A program made the position numbers and the translations under genes. The notes below the pieces were generated by a model, which worked only from the letters and a program-made list of their open reading frames with translations, was not told where the DNA came from and did no database searches. A stretch of 64,000 nt of DNA from Arthrobacter echini (lineage in GTDB: Bacteria; Actinomycetota; Actinomycetes; Actinomycetales; Micrococcaceae): positions 62,001-126,000 of the forward strand of contig NZ_SSWH01000003.1 in assembly GCF_004803505.1 (NCBI RefSeq), written 5' to 3'. Position 1 is the first letter of the stretch, and each line of letters starts with the position of its first letter. Of this stretch, positions 48,118-55,851 are shown piece by piece.

Positions 48118-48780
48118 GTGTCAGTGGAACAGAACAGAGGGGACACGACAGCGAGGCAGAGGAAGCCGATTCGCTTCACTGGGACCGCTGAAGGTAATCA
48201 CACCGGCAGTAACCACAAGTCGGCTCTGGACGTCTTCAACCGCGAGGTTGTAAAGCTGATTGAGTCAACACCCGAACTGTCGGCTCGACAGATCGGAGCA
48301 GTGGAGTGGAAGCTGTGGGATGCCGCCTCCAACGAGGTCGAAGGCGAAGATCCAGTGGAACTCCTTGAAGAGTTCGAGACCCACGGCCTCGCTCCCCAGC
48401 GCCTCTTCAGGCATCAGATGAATAGGGTGAAGGAAGACCCAGATCAGTACTACCAGTTCACTTCTTGGTACAGGATCTCCGGGTCGATCAGCTTGGAAAT
48501 TACTGGACCAAATCGAATCGTCGTGGACGGTCTCAAGGCCTCGTTCGATCGCATCGTTGAGAAGGTCGTAGATGCAGCGGCACAGCCGGAGAGGGCCGCT
48601 GAGACGCGGCCACAGAACTTGGACACCCCCTCGCAGTTGGTTGGCAGTAGCGCTGTTGTCGCTGAAGGCAGTGCAGGTTGGTGGAGACGCACTTGGCGTG
48701 ACCACACCATCGCGGCTGGATCGACCCTTACCACTGGTGTCGTCTTGGCGGGTGTCATCTACTACCTCAACTGGAACTAA
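48118..48780 (+). CDS. Unknown tail-anchored membrane protein
   Basis: About 220 residues. GTG at 48118 is preferred since GAGGGG lies about 5 nt upstream; GTG 48112 and 48124 are alternatives. The cytosolic part (1-185) is polar and mixed helical/strand with no known motif, with Lys/Arg/Thr-rich first 30 residues. A single hydrophobic helix at the very C-terminus (about residues 198-217, TLTTGVVLAGVIYYLNWN at the end) makes it tail-anchored. A WWRRTWRD basic patch precedes the helix. No family recognised. It is the first gene of the three inside the element. Confidence 0.75.
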   Translation: MSVEQNRGDTTARQRKPIRFTGTAEGNHTGSNHKSALDVFNREVVKLIESTPELSARQIGAVEWKLWDAASNEVEGEDPVELLEEFETHGLAPQRLFRHQMNRVKEDPDQYYQFTSWYRISGSISLEITGPNRIVVDGLKASFDRIVEKVVDAAAQPERAAETRPQNLDTPSQLVGSSAVVAEGSAGWWRRTWRDHTIAAGSTLTTGVVLAGVIYYLNWN

Positions 48781-48826
48781 AGCCCACAAAGCCCCTTGGT
48801 TCCGAAGAAGGGGACAAGGTCGTCGC

Positions 48827-48832
48827 TAGGCT
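48827..48832 (+). promoter_or_regulatory. -10 box, leaderless
   Basis: TAGGCT, then GACAGC (6 nt), then ATG at 48839. Confidence 0.7.
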
Positions 48833-48838
48833 GACAGC

Positions 48839-49270
48839 ATGGAACTTCGGGGAATATTGCTTGGCGGTCTCATCGCAGGTGTTGCTGGTTTGATCGGCCA
48901 CCTTCTTACCCGAAATACCGAGCATCGACAGTGGCTGCGAGGTCAGCGACAAGAGAAGTACTCAGAGTTCATCAGCATCTACCACGCAAGAAGTGAAGTC
49001 CTCATCCAGTACCAGGCGCGTGGTGTCTTGCCTGAGGACTTCAGCGCGAAATGGCAAAGCTACGACGGAGCAGGGCTCCTGCTCGTGGCTCCGGAAGCAG
49101 TTGCGCTACCAGTACTGAAGACCGTCAACGCTCTAGAACGGGCTCAGAACATCCTTCTCAAATCAGGCCCGGAGGAGGACTTTCGAAGCAGAATGAGGAC
49201 GGTTAACGAGCATTATCGTGCTGCTCTCATGGGCATGAGGGTGGATCTTCAGGAGAAGCAAGCTGGATAG
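48839..49270 (+). CDS. Unknown N-anchored membrane protein, paralogue A
   Basis: A 143-residue protein. An N-terminal hydrophobic helix (about 4-24) is followed by LTRNTEHRQWLRGQRQEKY and a cytosolic helical domain. The segment around residues 24-44 matches the protein encoded at 49350 (TR-TEH-QW-R...Y-E), so they are paralogues. I have seen the pattern TEHxQWxR as a feature of small actinobacterial membrane proteins of unknown function, often on mobile DNA. No catalytic motif. It has its own leaderless promoter. Confidence 0.75.
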   Translation: MELRGILLGGLIAGVAGLIGHLLTRNTEHRQWLRGQRQEKYSEFISIYHARSEVLIQYQARGVLPEDFSAKWQSYDGAGLLLVAPEAVALPVLKTVNALERAQNILLKSGPEEDFRSRMRTVNEHYRAALMGMRVDLQEKQAG

Positions 49271-49337
49271 GTTGAGGCCGTGATGCTTGCAGACCTGACC
49301 GACGTACCCCCACAGCAGGAGCGGCCTTCTACGTCGA

Positions 49338-49343
49338 TAGGGT
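49338..49343 (+). promoter_or_regulatory. -10 box that fixes the start of paralogue B
   Basis: TAGGGT, then GTGGGC (6 nt), then ATG at 49350. The GTG at 49344 would fall 0 nt from the box, so the ATG is the better start. Confidence 0.65.
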
Positions 49344-49349
49344 GTGGGC

Positions 49350-49877
49350 ATGTCTCAAGAGCTTGTCATTGCCCTTTTAGCCGCTGGCGCTGCACTCGGT
49401 GGTAGCTTGCTCGGTTCCTTCCTCACGAGGACGACGGAGCACAAACAGTGGCATCGGAACGAGAAGAATCAGGCGTACATCGAGTACTTGATCAAACTCG
49501 ATGAGCTTGAGAAAGACCTCGATACTAATGTGCAGGCAGTAGGTAGTGATCGGTTACTCGCCATCACCGCTGCTCGATCTGCGATTCGGCTCTTTGGTTC
49601 CGCAACCGTCCGACGCTTAGCGCGAGACGTAGACAACGAGGCGACAGGTCTATGGTTCATGGCTGACCTGGCAGACGTTGACTCTGGAACATCGGAAGAC
49701 CGAACCGATCGCCGGAGGGCCTACAGCGAATTTGTGACCCGCTATAAGGCATCGATGGTTCATCTCATCTCAGCGATGCGCGAGGACCTCAAAGTCGCAG
49801 ACCCCGAGGATGAGCGGATCGACGCTGAGAATGCTCAGCTTTTCCTCGAAGACGGTGCTAAGAGACCCCTAGGCTGA
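49350..49877 (+). CDS. Unknown N-anchored membrane protein, paralogue B
   Basis: A 175-residue protein with an N-terminal helix (about 5-25) and the motif LTRTTEHKQWHRNEKNQAY shared with its neighbour. The cytosolic domain (30-175) is helical and charged; a second Tyr-Ser-Glu-Phe motif (RRAYSEFVTRY) occurs near 123-133. No known domain. Its end contains the -10 box of the rebuilt MBL gene, so the element packs regulatory and coding sequence tightly. Confidence 0.75.
   Translation: MSQELVIALLAAGAALGGSLLGSFLTRTTEHKQWHRNEKNQAYIEYLIKLDELEKDLDTNVQAVGSDRLLAITAARSAIRLFGSATVRRLARDVDNEATGLWFMADLADVDSGTSEDRTDRRRAYSEFVTRYKASMVHLISAMREDLKVADPEDERIDAENAQLFLEDGAKRPLG
49870..49875 (+). promoter_or_regulatory. 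-10 box of the rebuilt MBL gene
   Basis: TAGGCT, then GAGAGC (6 nt), then ATG at 49882. It lies within the last codons of paralogue B and belongs to the element, not to the host gene's original 5' region. Confidence 0.7.
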
Positions 49878-49881
49878 GAGC

Positions 49882-50526
49882 ATGATCCTCGCAAGCCTCG
49901 ATGAGGTAACGATCCGCAGTATCTCCGTCTCCGCGATGGACAACAACGTCTATCTGCTCACCTCGAAGTCCTCGGGTGCTCAGGTCCTGATCGACGCCGC
50001 GGACGACGCGCCGGCCATCCTGGCGCTCCTCGCGGACGCGCAGGAGGACACCGATGCCGAGGCGCGCCTCGCGCTCATCGTCACCACCCACTCGCACTGG
50101 GACCACGTGCGGGCCCTCGCCGAGGTGCGCGAGGCCACGAAGGCCCGCACGGCCGCGGGAGCCGACGACGTCGCAGACATCGAGGTGCCGACGGATGTCC
50201 CGCTGCACCACGGCGACACCGGGTCCTTCGAGGGCTTCGAGCTCGAGGCCCTCCACCTGCGCGGGCACACCCCGGGATCCGTGGCGCTGCTCTACCGCGA
50301 TCCGCACGGACCCGCGCACCTGTTCACGGGTGATTCGCTGTTCCCCGGGGGCCTCGGGAACACGCAGGGCGACGCGCAGCGCTTCGCCTCCCTGTACGAC
50401 GACGTCGTGACCCGCGTGTTCGACGAGCTGCCCGACGACACCGTCGTGCATCCGGGTCACGGTGCAGGGACCACCCTCGGCGCCGAGCGCGGCTCCCTGG
50501 CCGAGTGGAAGCAGCGTGGCTGGTAG
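49882..50526 (+). CDS. MBL-fold hydrolase (glyoxalase II-like)
   Basis: A 214-residue metallo-beta-lactamase-fold enzyme. Metal ligands are visible in THSHWDH (about 70-76), GHTPGS (about 132-137, His), TGDSLFPGG (about 153-161, Asp) and VHPGHG (about 193-198). The family includes glyoxalase II and other thioester or ester hydrolases; the substrate is unknown. The first seven residues, MILASLD, and the promoter come from the inserted element, while residues from about 22 on are host sequence. It is probably functional. Confidence 0.9.
   Translation: MILASLDEVTIRSISVSAMDNNVYLLTSKSSGAQVLIDAADDAPAILALLADAQEDTDAEARLALIVTTHSHWDHVRALAEVREATKARTAAGADDVADIEVPTDVPLHHGDTGSFEGFELEALHLRGHTPGSVALLYRDPHGPAHLFTGDSLFPGGLGNTQGDAQRFASLYDDVVTRVFDELPDDTVVHPGHGAGTTLGAERGSLAEWKQRGW
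49906..49944 (+). repeat. Right direct repeat (attR-like)
   Basis: Matches 47566-47604 at 35 of 39 positions. It lies inside the coding sequence of the rebuilt gene, in the same codon phase as the left copy, so the protein sequence is kept save for one Glu-to-Ala change. Confidence 0.8.
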
Positions 50527-50555
50527 TCACCGCACCACGAGTGGCAGGGCTTCGC

Positions 50556-51329
50556 TCAACACGTTCTGTGCCCGACGGCGAAGATGCGCCGGAACCCGAA
50601 GACCGTCCCGTACGGGCCGCGTGGATAGGCCTCGCGCAGCCGCCGCCCGTACCCGGCCTCGAACTCCTCGCCCTCCTGGGGCGAGAGGACGTCGAGGACG
50701 GGCCGCAGACCCGTGCCGCGCACCCAGTCGAGCACGGCGTCCTCCCCGGCGAGTACCTGCTGGTACGTCGTCTCCCAGACGTCGGCCTCGAGTCCCGCGC
50801 CGAGCAGAAGCTGGAGGTAGTCGACAGGTTCGCCGACGGCGTCCTCGTGGCGGAGCACCCCGCCGAGGCGTGCTGACCATCGCTCGCTCGCGGCGTGCTC
50901 GCGCATGAGGACGTGCGACGGGGCCGAGAAGTTGCCGGGCACCTGCACCGCGATCCACCCGCCCGGCGGAAGTCCCGCCGACCACGCCGCCAGGAGTTCC
51001 TGGTGCCCCGGCACCCACTGGAGAGCGGCGTTGGTGACGACGACGTCGTCGCTGCCCGGTGTGTAGTCCCGGAGGTCTCCCACGTCGAACGAGAGATTGG
51101 CGGGAACCTCCCGCTGCCCGGCGGCGGCGATCATGTCGGGACTCGCGTCGATGCCGGTGACCTGCGCGTGGGGCCAGCGCAGGGCCAGCGCCTCGGTCAG
51201 CTGACCGGGTCCGCAGCCGAGATCGACGACCCTCCGCGGCCCAGGGTGAGCGACGCGGGCGAGAAGATCGACGAAGGGACGCCCGCGGTGTCCGGCATGA
51301 CGGGCATAGAGGTCCGGGTCCCAGCGCAT
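50556..51329 (-). CDS. SAM-dependent methyltransferase, trans-aconitate methyltransferase type
   Basis: A 257-residue class I methyltransferase beginning MRWDPDLYARHAGHRGRPF, the usual opening of trans-aconitate 2-methyltransferase (Tam). The SAM motif VVDLGCGPGQLTEALA is at about 34-49, GIDASPDM near 60 and NAALQWVPGH near 98-107. Tam disarms trans-aconitate, an aconitase inhibitor. ATG at 51329 is 5 nt after a leftward TAGGGT box, so it may be leaderless. Confidence 0.87.
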   Translation of the reverse strand: MRWDPDLYARHAGHRGRPFVDLLARVAHPGPRRVVDLGCGPGQLTEALALRWPHAQVTGIDASPDMIAAAGQREVPANLSFDVGDLRDYTPGSDDVVVTNAALQWVPGHQELLAAWSAGLPPGGWIAVQVPGNFSAPSHVLMREHAASERWSARLGGVLRHEDAVGEPVDYLQLLLGAGLEADVWETTYQQVLAGEDAVLDWVRGTGLRPVLDVLSPQEGEEFEAGYGRRLREAYPRGPYGTVFGFRRIFAVGHRTC

Positions 51330-51334
51330 GCTCC

Positions 51335-51359
51335 ACCCTAAACCCGGCCCCGGTAGGCT
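51335..51359. promoter_or_regulatory. Back-to-back promoters in a 39-bp divergent gap
   Basis: Leftward TAGGGT at 51340-51335 serves the methyltransferase (5-nt gap to ATG). Rightward TAGGCT at 51354-51359 serves the helicase (9-nt gap to ATG). Each polymerase's upstream contacts would lie inside the other gene's start, so the two should interfere. Confidence 0.65.
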
Positions 51360-51368
51360 GAACGGACC

Positions 51369-53912
51369 ATGAGGATCCAAGAGCACCTGCCCCGGCACGA
51401 CGACGGCCGACTCACCGCGGACGCGGTCTACGAGGCCTTCACGGCGTGGACCACGTCCCGCGGGCTCACCCTCTACCCGGCGCAGGACGAGGCCGCGATG
51501 GAACTCGTCTCGGGCAACAACGTGATCCTGGCGACGCCGACCGGGTCGGGCAAGTCCCTCGTCGCGATCGCAGCCCACCTGAAGTCATTCTCCGAGGGCA
51601 GGACGAGCTACTACACGGCACCGATCAAGGCCCTCGTGTCGGAGAAGTTCTTCGCCCTGATCGAGATCTTCGGCGCGGAGAACGTCGGCATGATCACGGG
51701 CGACTCCGGCGTCAATCAGGACGCCCCGATCATCTGCTGCACGGCGGAGATCCTCGCGAATCTCGCCCTCCGCGAGGGTGCCCGGGCGCAGCTGGACACC
51801 GTGGTCATGGACGAGTTCCACTTCTACTCGGACCCGCAGCGCGGCTGGGCCTGGCAGGTACCCCTGCTGGAGCTGCCGCAGGCCCAGTTCCTCCTGATGT
51901 CCGCCACCCTCGGCGACGTGACGCGCTTCGAGCAGGAGCTCACGGAGCGCACCGGGCGCGCGACGGCGACGGTGACGTCCGTGGAGCGGCCCATCCCCCT
52001 GCACTACTACTACGTCGAGACCCCCGTGCAGGAGTCGCTGGAGGAGCTGCTGTCCACGCGGCAGGCACCGGTCTACGTGGTGCACTTCAGTCAGGCCGAG
52101 GCCATCGAGCGCGCGCAGAACCTGATGAGCCTCACCATGGCCACGCGCCAGGAGAAGGACCGCATCGCCGAGCTGATCGCGACCTTCCGGTTCTCCTCCG
52201 GCTTCGGCAGGACCCTGAACCGCCTGGTCCGCCACGGCATCGGTGTGCACCACGCGGGGATGCTCCCCAAGTACCGGCGCCTCGTGGAGCAGCTCGCGCA
52301 GGCCGGTCTGCTCAAGGTCATCTGCGGCACGGACACACTCGGCGTCGGTATCAACGTGCCCATCCGCACCGTCCTGCTGACGGCGCTGAGCAAGTACGAC
52401 GGCGTGCGGACCCGCCTGCTCAATGCGCGCGAGTTCCACCAGGTCTCCGGTCGCGCCGGACGCGCCGGGTTCGACACCGCGGGGACCGTCGTCGTGCAGG
52501 CACCCGAGCACGTCGTGGAGAACGCGAAGGCCATGGCGAAGGCGGTCGCGAAGTTCGGCGACGACCAGAAGAAGCTGCGCCAGGTCGTCCGGAAGAAGCC
52601 GCAGCAGGGCTTCGTCTCGTGGGGCAGACCGACCTTCGAGCGGCTCGTCGAGAGCGTCCCCGACCCGCTGACGTCGTCGTTCTCGGTGAGCCACTCCATG
52701 CTCCTGAATCTCCTCGAGCGACCGGGCGACCCGTTCGTCGCCGCCAAGCGACTCCTGACGGAGAACCATGAGCCGCGGGCCTCCCAGTTGCGGCTCATGC
52801 GCCGCGCCATCGGCATCTACCGCGAACTCGTCACCGCCGGCATCGTGGAACGGCTGCCCGAACCCGAGCCCGACGGCCGGCAGGTGCGACTGAAGGTGCA
52901 CCTGCAGGCGAACTTCGCGCTCAATCAGCCGCTGTCCCCGTTCGCGCTCGCCGCCCTGGAGCTGCTGGACCCCGAGGGGCCGGGGTACGCGCTCGACGTC
53001 GTCTCCGTGATCGAGGCGACGCTCGAGAAGCCGCGCCAGGTGCTCAATGCGCAGGAGAAGAAGGCGCGCGGCGAGGCCGTCGCCGCGATGAAGGCGGAGG
53101 GCATCGACTACGACGCCCGCATGGCGCGCCTCGAGGAGATCGGGTATCCGAAGCCGCTGGAGGACCTGCTGCAGCAGTCCTTCGAGGTGTACCGCGCGTC
53201 GGCGCCCTGGCTCGGTGACTTCGAGCTGGCACCGAAGTCCGTGGTCCGCGACATGTACGAGCGCGCCATGAGCTTCGGCGAGTACGTCGCGTTCTACGCC
53301 CTCACCCGCTCCGAGGGCATCCTCCTGCGTTACCTGGCGGACTGCTACAAGGCACTGCGGCACACCGTCCCGGTCGAGGCGCTCCGCGAGGACCTCAGCG
53401 ACATCGTGGAGTGGCTGGGCGAACTCGTGCGCCAGGTCGACAGCAGTCTCCTCGACGAGTGGACGCAGCTTGCCGCCGGAGTGCTCGAGGGACCCGCTGA
53501 CGACGCCGTCGACCTGCCCCCCGAACCACCCTCGGTGACCTCGAACGAGCGCGCCTTCCGCGTGATGGTCCGCAACGAGATGTTCCAGCGCGTGAAGCTC
53601 TTCGCCGACGAGCAGGACGAGGCGCTCGGGGCACTCGACGCGGATTCGGGCTGGACCGCCGATCGCTGGGCGGATGCGCTGGACGGCTACTTCGCCGACT
53701 ACGAGGACATCGACGACGGCCCGAACGCACGCGGGCCTGCTCTGCTGCTCATCGAGAAGAAGCCGGGCAGCTGGAAGGTCCGCCAGATCCTGAAGGATCC
53801 GGAGGGCAACGGCGACTGGGGCATCAACGCGGAGATCGACCTCGCGGCATCGGACGACGCCGGCAGCCCGGTGGTGCGGATCCTCGGCGTCGGGGCTCCC
53901 GTGGCAGCCTGA
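51369..53912 (+). CDS. Ski2-like DEAD/DEAH helicase with DUF3516 domain
   Basis: An 847-residue superfamily 2 helicase. Motif I is ATPTGSGKS (about 57-65), motif Ia YTAPIKALV, motif II MDEFHFY (a DEFH box, not DEVH), motif III LMSATLG, motif V GTDTLGVGIN and motif VI QVSGRAGRAG. The C-terminal 450 residues form the DUF3516 region found in actinobacterial relatives of Ski2/Mtr4. Ski2-type enzymes unwind RNA for decay, and the bacterial ones are poorly studied. Confidence 0.9.
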   Translation: MRIQEHLPRHDDGRLTADAVYEAFTAWTTSRGLTLYPAQDEAAMELVSGNNVILATPTGSGKSLVAIAAHLKSFSEGRTSYYTAPIKALVSEKFFALIEIFGAENVGMITGDSGVNQDAPIICCTAEILANLALREGARAQLDTVVMDEFHFYSDPQRGWAWQVPLLELPQAQFLLMSATLGDVTRFEQELTERTGRATATVTSVERPIPLHYYYVETPVQESLEELLSTRQAPVYVVHFSQAEAIERAQNLMSLTMATRQEKDRIAELIATFRFSSGFGRTLNRLVRHGIGVHHAGMLPKYRRLVEQLAQAGLLKVICGTDTLGVGINVPIRTVLLTALSKYDGVRTRLLNAREFHQVSGRAGRAGFDTAGTVVVQAPEHVVENAKAMAKAVAKFGDDQKKLRQVVRKKPQQGFVSWGRPTFERLVESVPDPLTSSFSVSHSMLLNLLERPGDPFVAAKRLLTENHEPRASQLRLMRRAIGIYRELVTAGIVERLPEPEPDGRQVRLKVHLQANFALNQPLSPFALAALELLDPEGPGYALDVVSVIEATLEKPRQVLNAQEKKARGEAVAAMKAEGIDYDARMARLEEIGYPKPLEDLLQQSFEVYRASAPWLGDFELAPKSVVRDMYERAMSFGEYVAFYALTRSEGILLRYLADCYKALRHTVPVEALREDLSDIVEWLGELVRQVDSSLLDEWTQLAAGVLEGPADDAVDLPPEPPSVTSNERAFRVMVRNEMFQRVKLFADEQDEALGALDADSGWTADRWADALDGYFADYEDIDDGPNARGPALLLIEKKPGSWKVRQILKDPEGNGDWGINAEIDLAASDDAGSPVVRILGVGAPVAA

Positions 53913-53962
53913 GCAGTACCCGGGGAGACAGTGACGGACACCGGAACAGGGTGTGTTCTCGC

Positions 53963-53968
53963 TAGGCT
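53963..53968 (+). promoter_or_regulatory. -10 box, leaderless GNAT gene
   Basis: TAGGCT, then GATGCC (6 nt), then ATG at 53975. Confidence 0.7.
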
Positions 53969-53974
53969 GATGCC

Positions 53975-54466
53975 ATGTCACTGATTCGCGCAGCAGAACC
54001 GGCGGACGTCCCGGTCATCCTCCAGCTCATCCACGATCTCGCGGTCTACGAACGGGAACCCGACGCGGTCAGGAACACCGCCGACGCACTGCGCGATGCC
54101 CTGTTCGGGGAGCAGCCCACCATCTACGCCCACGTGATCGAAGCGGACGGCGCCGTCCAGGGATTCGCGCTCTGGTTCCTGAACTACTCGACCTGGGAGG
54201 GCGTCAACGGGATCTACCTCGAGGATCTCTACGTGCGCCCCGAGGCCCGCGGCGCCGGTCTCGGCAAGGCCCTCCTGGCGCACCTCGCCTCGATCGCCGC
54301 CGAGCGCGGCTACGCGCGTGTGGAATGGTCGGTCCTGAACTGGAACGAGCCGTCCATCCGGTTCTACGAGAGCCTCGGCGCCACGAACCAGACCGAGTGG
54401 AGCACCTTCCGGCTGACGGGCGACGCGCTCGCCGAGGTCGCCGCGCTCGCCGATTCCGCCGCGTAG
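53975..54466 (+). CDS. GNAT-family N-acetyltransferase
   Basis: A 163-residue acetyltransferase. The acetyl-CoA site is LYVRPEARGAGLGKALLAHL near residues 88-107, and WSVLNWNEPSIRFYESLGA near 121-139 is the usual C-terminal signature. The wording is closest to the spermidine/thialysine acetyltransferase branch (EDLYVRPEARG, YEREPDAV). The substrate, perhaps a polyamine or lysine analogue, is not certain. Its stop overlaps the next start as TAGTG. Confidence 0.9.
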   Translation: MSLIRAAEPADVPVILQLIHDLAVYEREPDAVRNTADALRDALFGEQPTIYAHVIEADGAVQGFALWFLNYSTWEGVNGIYLEDLYVRPEARGAGLGKALLAHLASIAAERGYARVEWSVLNWNEPSIRFYESLGATNQTEWSTFRLTGDALAEVAALADSAA

Positions 54467-55812
54467 TGCAGCCGCTGCCCGAACCCTCCGACGCTCCCGC
54501 CGTCCTCGCCGGCACGCGGGACCACGTGGTCGGCAGGACGGCGGTCATGCGCGGGCTGCGGGCCACCGGACACGTCTTCCGGGTGCCGCTCGATCACGCT
54601 GACCCCTCCTCCGGGACGATCGAGATCTTCGCGCGGGAGTACTCCTCCCTCGATCACGGCGAGGAGGAGGCGGCGCACCTCCCGTGGCTCCTGTTCCTGC
54701 AGGGCGGCCCCGGCGGACGGGGTGTGCGGACCACGCAGCTGACCGGGTGGCTGACGGCCGCCGCCCGGCAGTTCCGGATCCTCATGCTGGATCAGCGCGG
54801 CACGGGCCTGTCCACACCCGCCGACGCCGCGACCCTGGCCTCGCTGGGCTCACCGGAGGCACAGGCGGAGTATCTCACCCACTTCCGGGCCGACTCGATC
54901 GTCGCCGACGCGGAGCTGATCCGCCGCAGTCTCGGCAGCCCGCCCTGGACGGTCCTCGGGCAGAGCTATGGCGGCTTCTGCACCCTCACCTATCTGTCGA
55001 ACGCGCCGGAGGGTATGGACCGCGCACTCATCACCGGCGGTCTCGCACCCCTGGAGGGGCATCCGGACCAGGTGTACCGCGCCACGTTCGCGCGCGTCGA
55101 GGAGCGGAACGCCGAGTACTTCTCCTGGTACCCGGAGGACAGGGATCTCCTGAGCCGCATCATGCGCCATCTCGACGACGTCGAGGAGTTCCTGCCGAGC
55201 GGTGAGCGGCTCACGGCCCGGCGCCTGCAGCTGATCGGCTCGTACCTCGGCGGCAACACGAGGATCCACGGTCTCCACTACCTGCTGGAGGACGCGTTCA
55301 CCGGGACGTCGTCGGGTCCGCGCCTGTCGGCGACGTTCCTCGAGCAGGTCCACGGCCTCGTCAGCCGCGCATCCCAGCCGCTCTACGCCCTGATGCACGA
55401 GTCCATCTACTGTCAGGGATCCGCCTCGCGCTGGTCGGCGCAGCGCATCCTGGCGGAGTACCCGCAGTTCGAGCCGGACGCCGCCGAGCCGCTCCTGACG
55501 GGTGAGATGGTGTACCGGTGGTACTTCGAGGAGGACCCGGCGCTGCGACCCCTGAGTGCCGTCGCCGACGTGCTCGCCGGCAAGGAGGACTGGGGAGCGC
55601 TCTACGACACCGGGGTCCTCGCAGCGAACACCGTTCCCGTCGCCGCGGCCGTGTACACCCACGACATCTACGTCGACAGGGACCTGTCGCTGGCCACGGC
55701 CGCTGCGGTGCGGAATCTTCGGGTCTGGGAGACCGACGAGTACCACCACGACGGCATTGCGGACGACGGCGAGGCGATCTTCGAGCGGCTGCTCTCCATG
55801 ACCCACCGCTGA
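54466..55812 (+). CDS. Alpha/beta hydrolase, proline iminopeptidase-like
   Basis: A 448-residue serine hydrolase. The oxyanion loop is LFLQGGPGG (about 78-86), DQRGTGLS near 107, and the nucleophile elbow GQSYGG near 165-170. A large helical cap lies around 200-330, and the His may be in EYHHDG near the end. This long form matches actinobacterial prolyl iminopeptidases. GTG at 54466 is coupled to the GNAT stop; ATG at 54547 is an alternative. Confidence 0.88.
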   Translation: MQPLPEPSDAPAVLAGTRDHVVGRTAVMRGLRATGHVFRVPLDHADPSSGTIEIFAREYSSLDHGEEEAAHLPWLLFLQGGPGGRGVRTTQLTGWLTAAARQFRILMLDQRGTGLSTPADAATLASLGSPEAQAEYLTHFRADSIVADAELIRRSLGSPPWTVLGQSYGGFCTLTYLSNAPEGMDRALITGGLAPLEGHPDQVYRATFARVEERNAEYFSWYPEDRDLLSRIMRHLDDVEEFLPSGERLTARRLQLIGSYLGGNTRIHGLHYLLEDAFTGTSSGPRLSATFLEQVHGLVSRASQPLYALMHESIYCQGSASRWSAQRILAEYPQFEPDAAEPLLTGEMVYRWYFEEDPALRPLSAVADVLAGKEDWGALYDTGVLAANTVPVAAAVYTHDIYVDRDLSLATAAAVRNLRVWETDEYHHDGIADDGEAIFERLLSMTHR

Positions 55813-55851
55813 CACCCAGGGCCGCCACCGGACCGAGGAGCTGCTGCCATC

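Larger units (their letters stand above)
47566..49944 (+). mobile_element. Small integrated element in the MBL-fold gene
   Basis: About 2.3 kb between 39-bp imperfect direct repeats. It contains a serine recombinase N-terminal remnant next to the left repeat and three unknown genes, and its base composition differs: 48241-48300 has 33/60 G+C against 42/60 in a host stretch at 52381-52440. The right end supplies a new promoter and 5' end that keep the host gene in frame. Most likely a degenerate or minimised integrative element; a satellite or phage remnant is equally possible. Confidence 0.82.

Noticed and set aside
49344-49349. GTG at 49344 as the start of paralogue B
   Set aside because: It touches the TAGGGT box directly; ATG at 49350 restores the 6-nt spacing seen at other genes.
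51585-53981. A 798-codon open frame antisense to the helicase
   Set aside because: The plus-strand gene has all helicase motifs; the antisense product has none.
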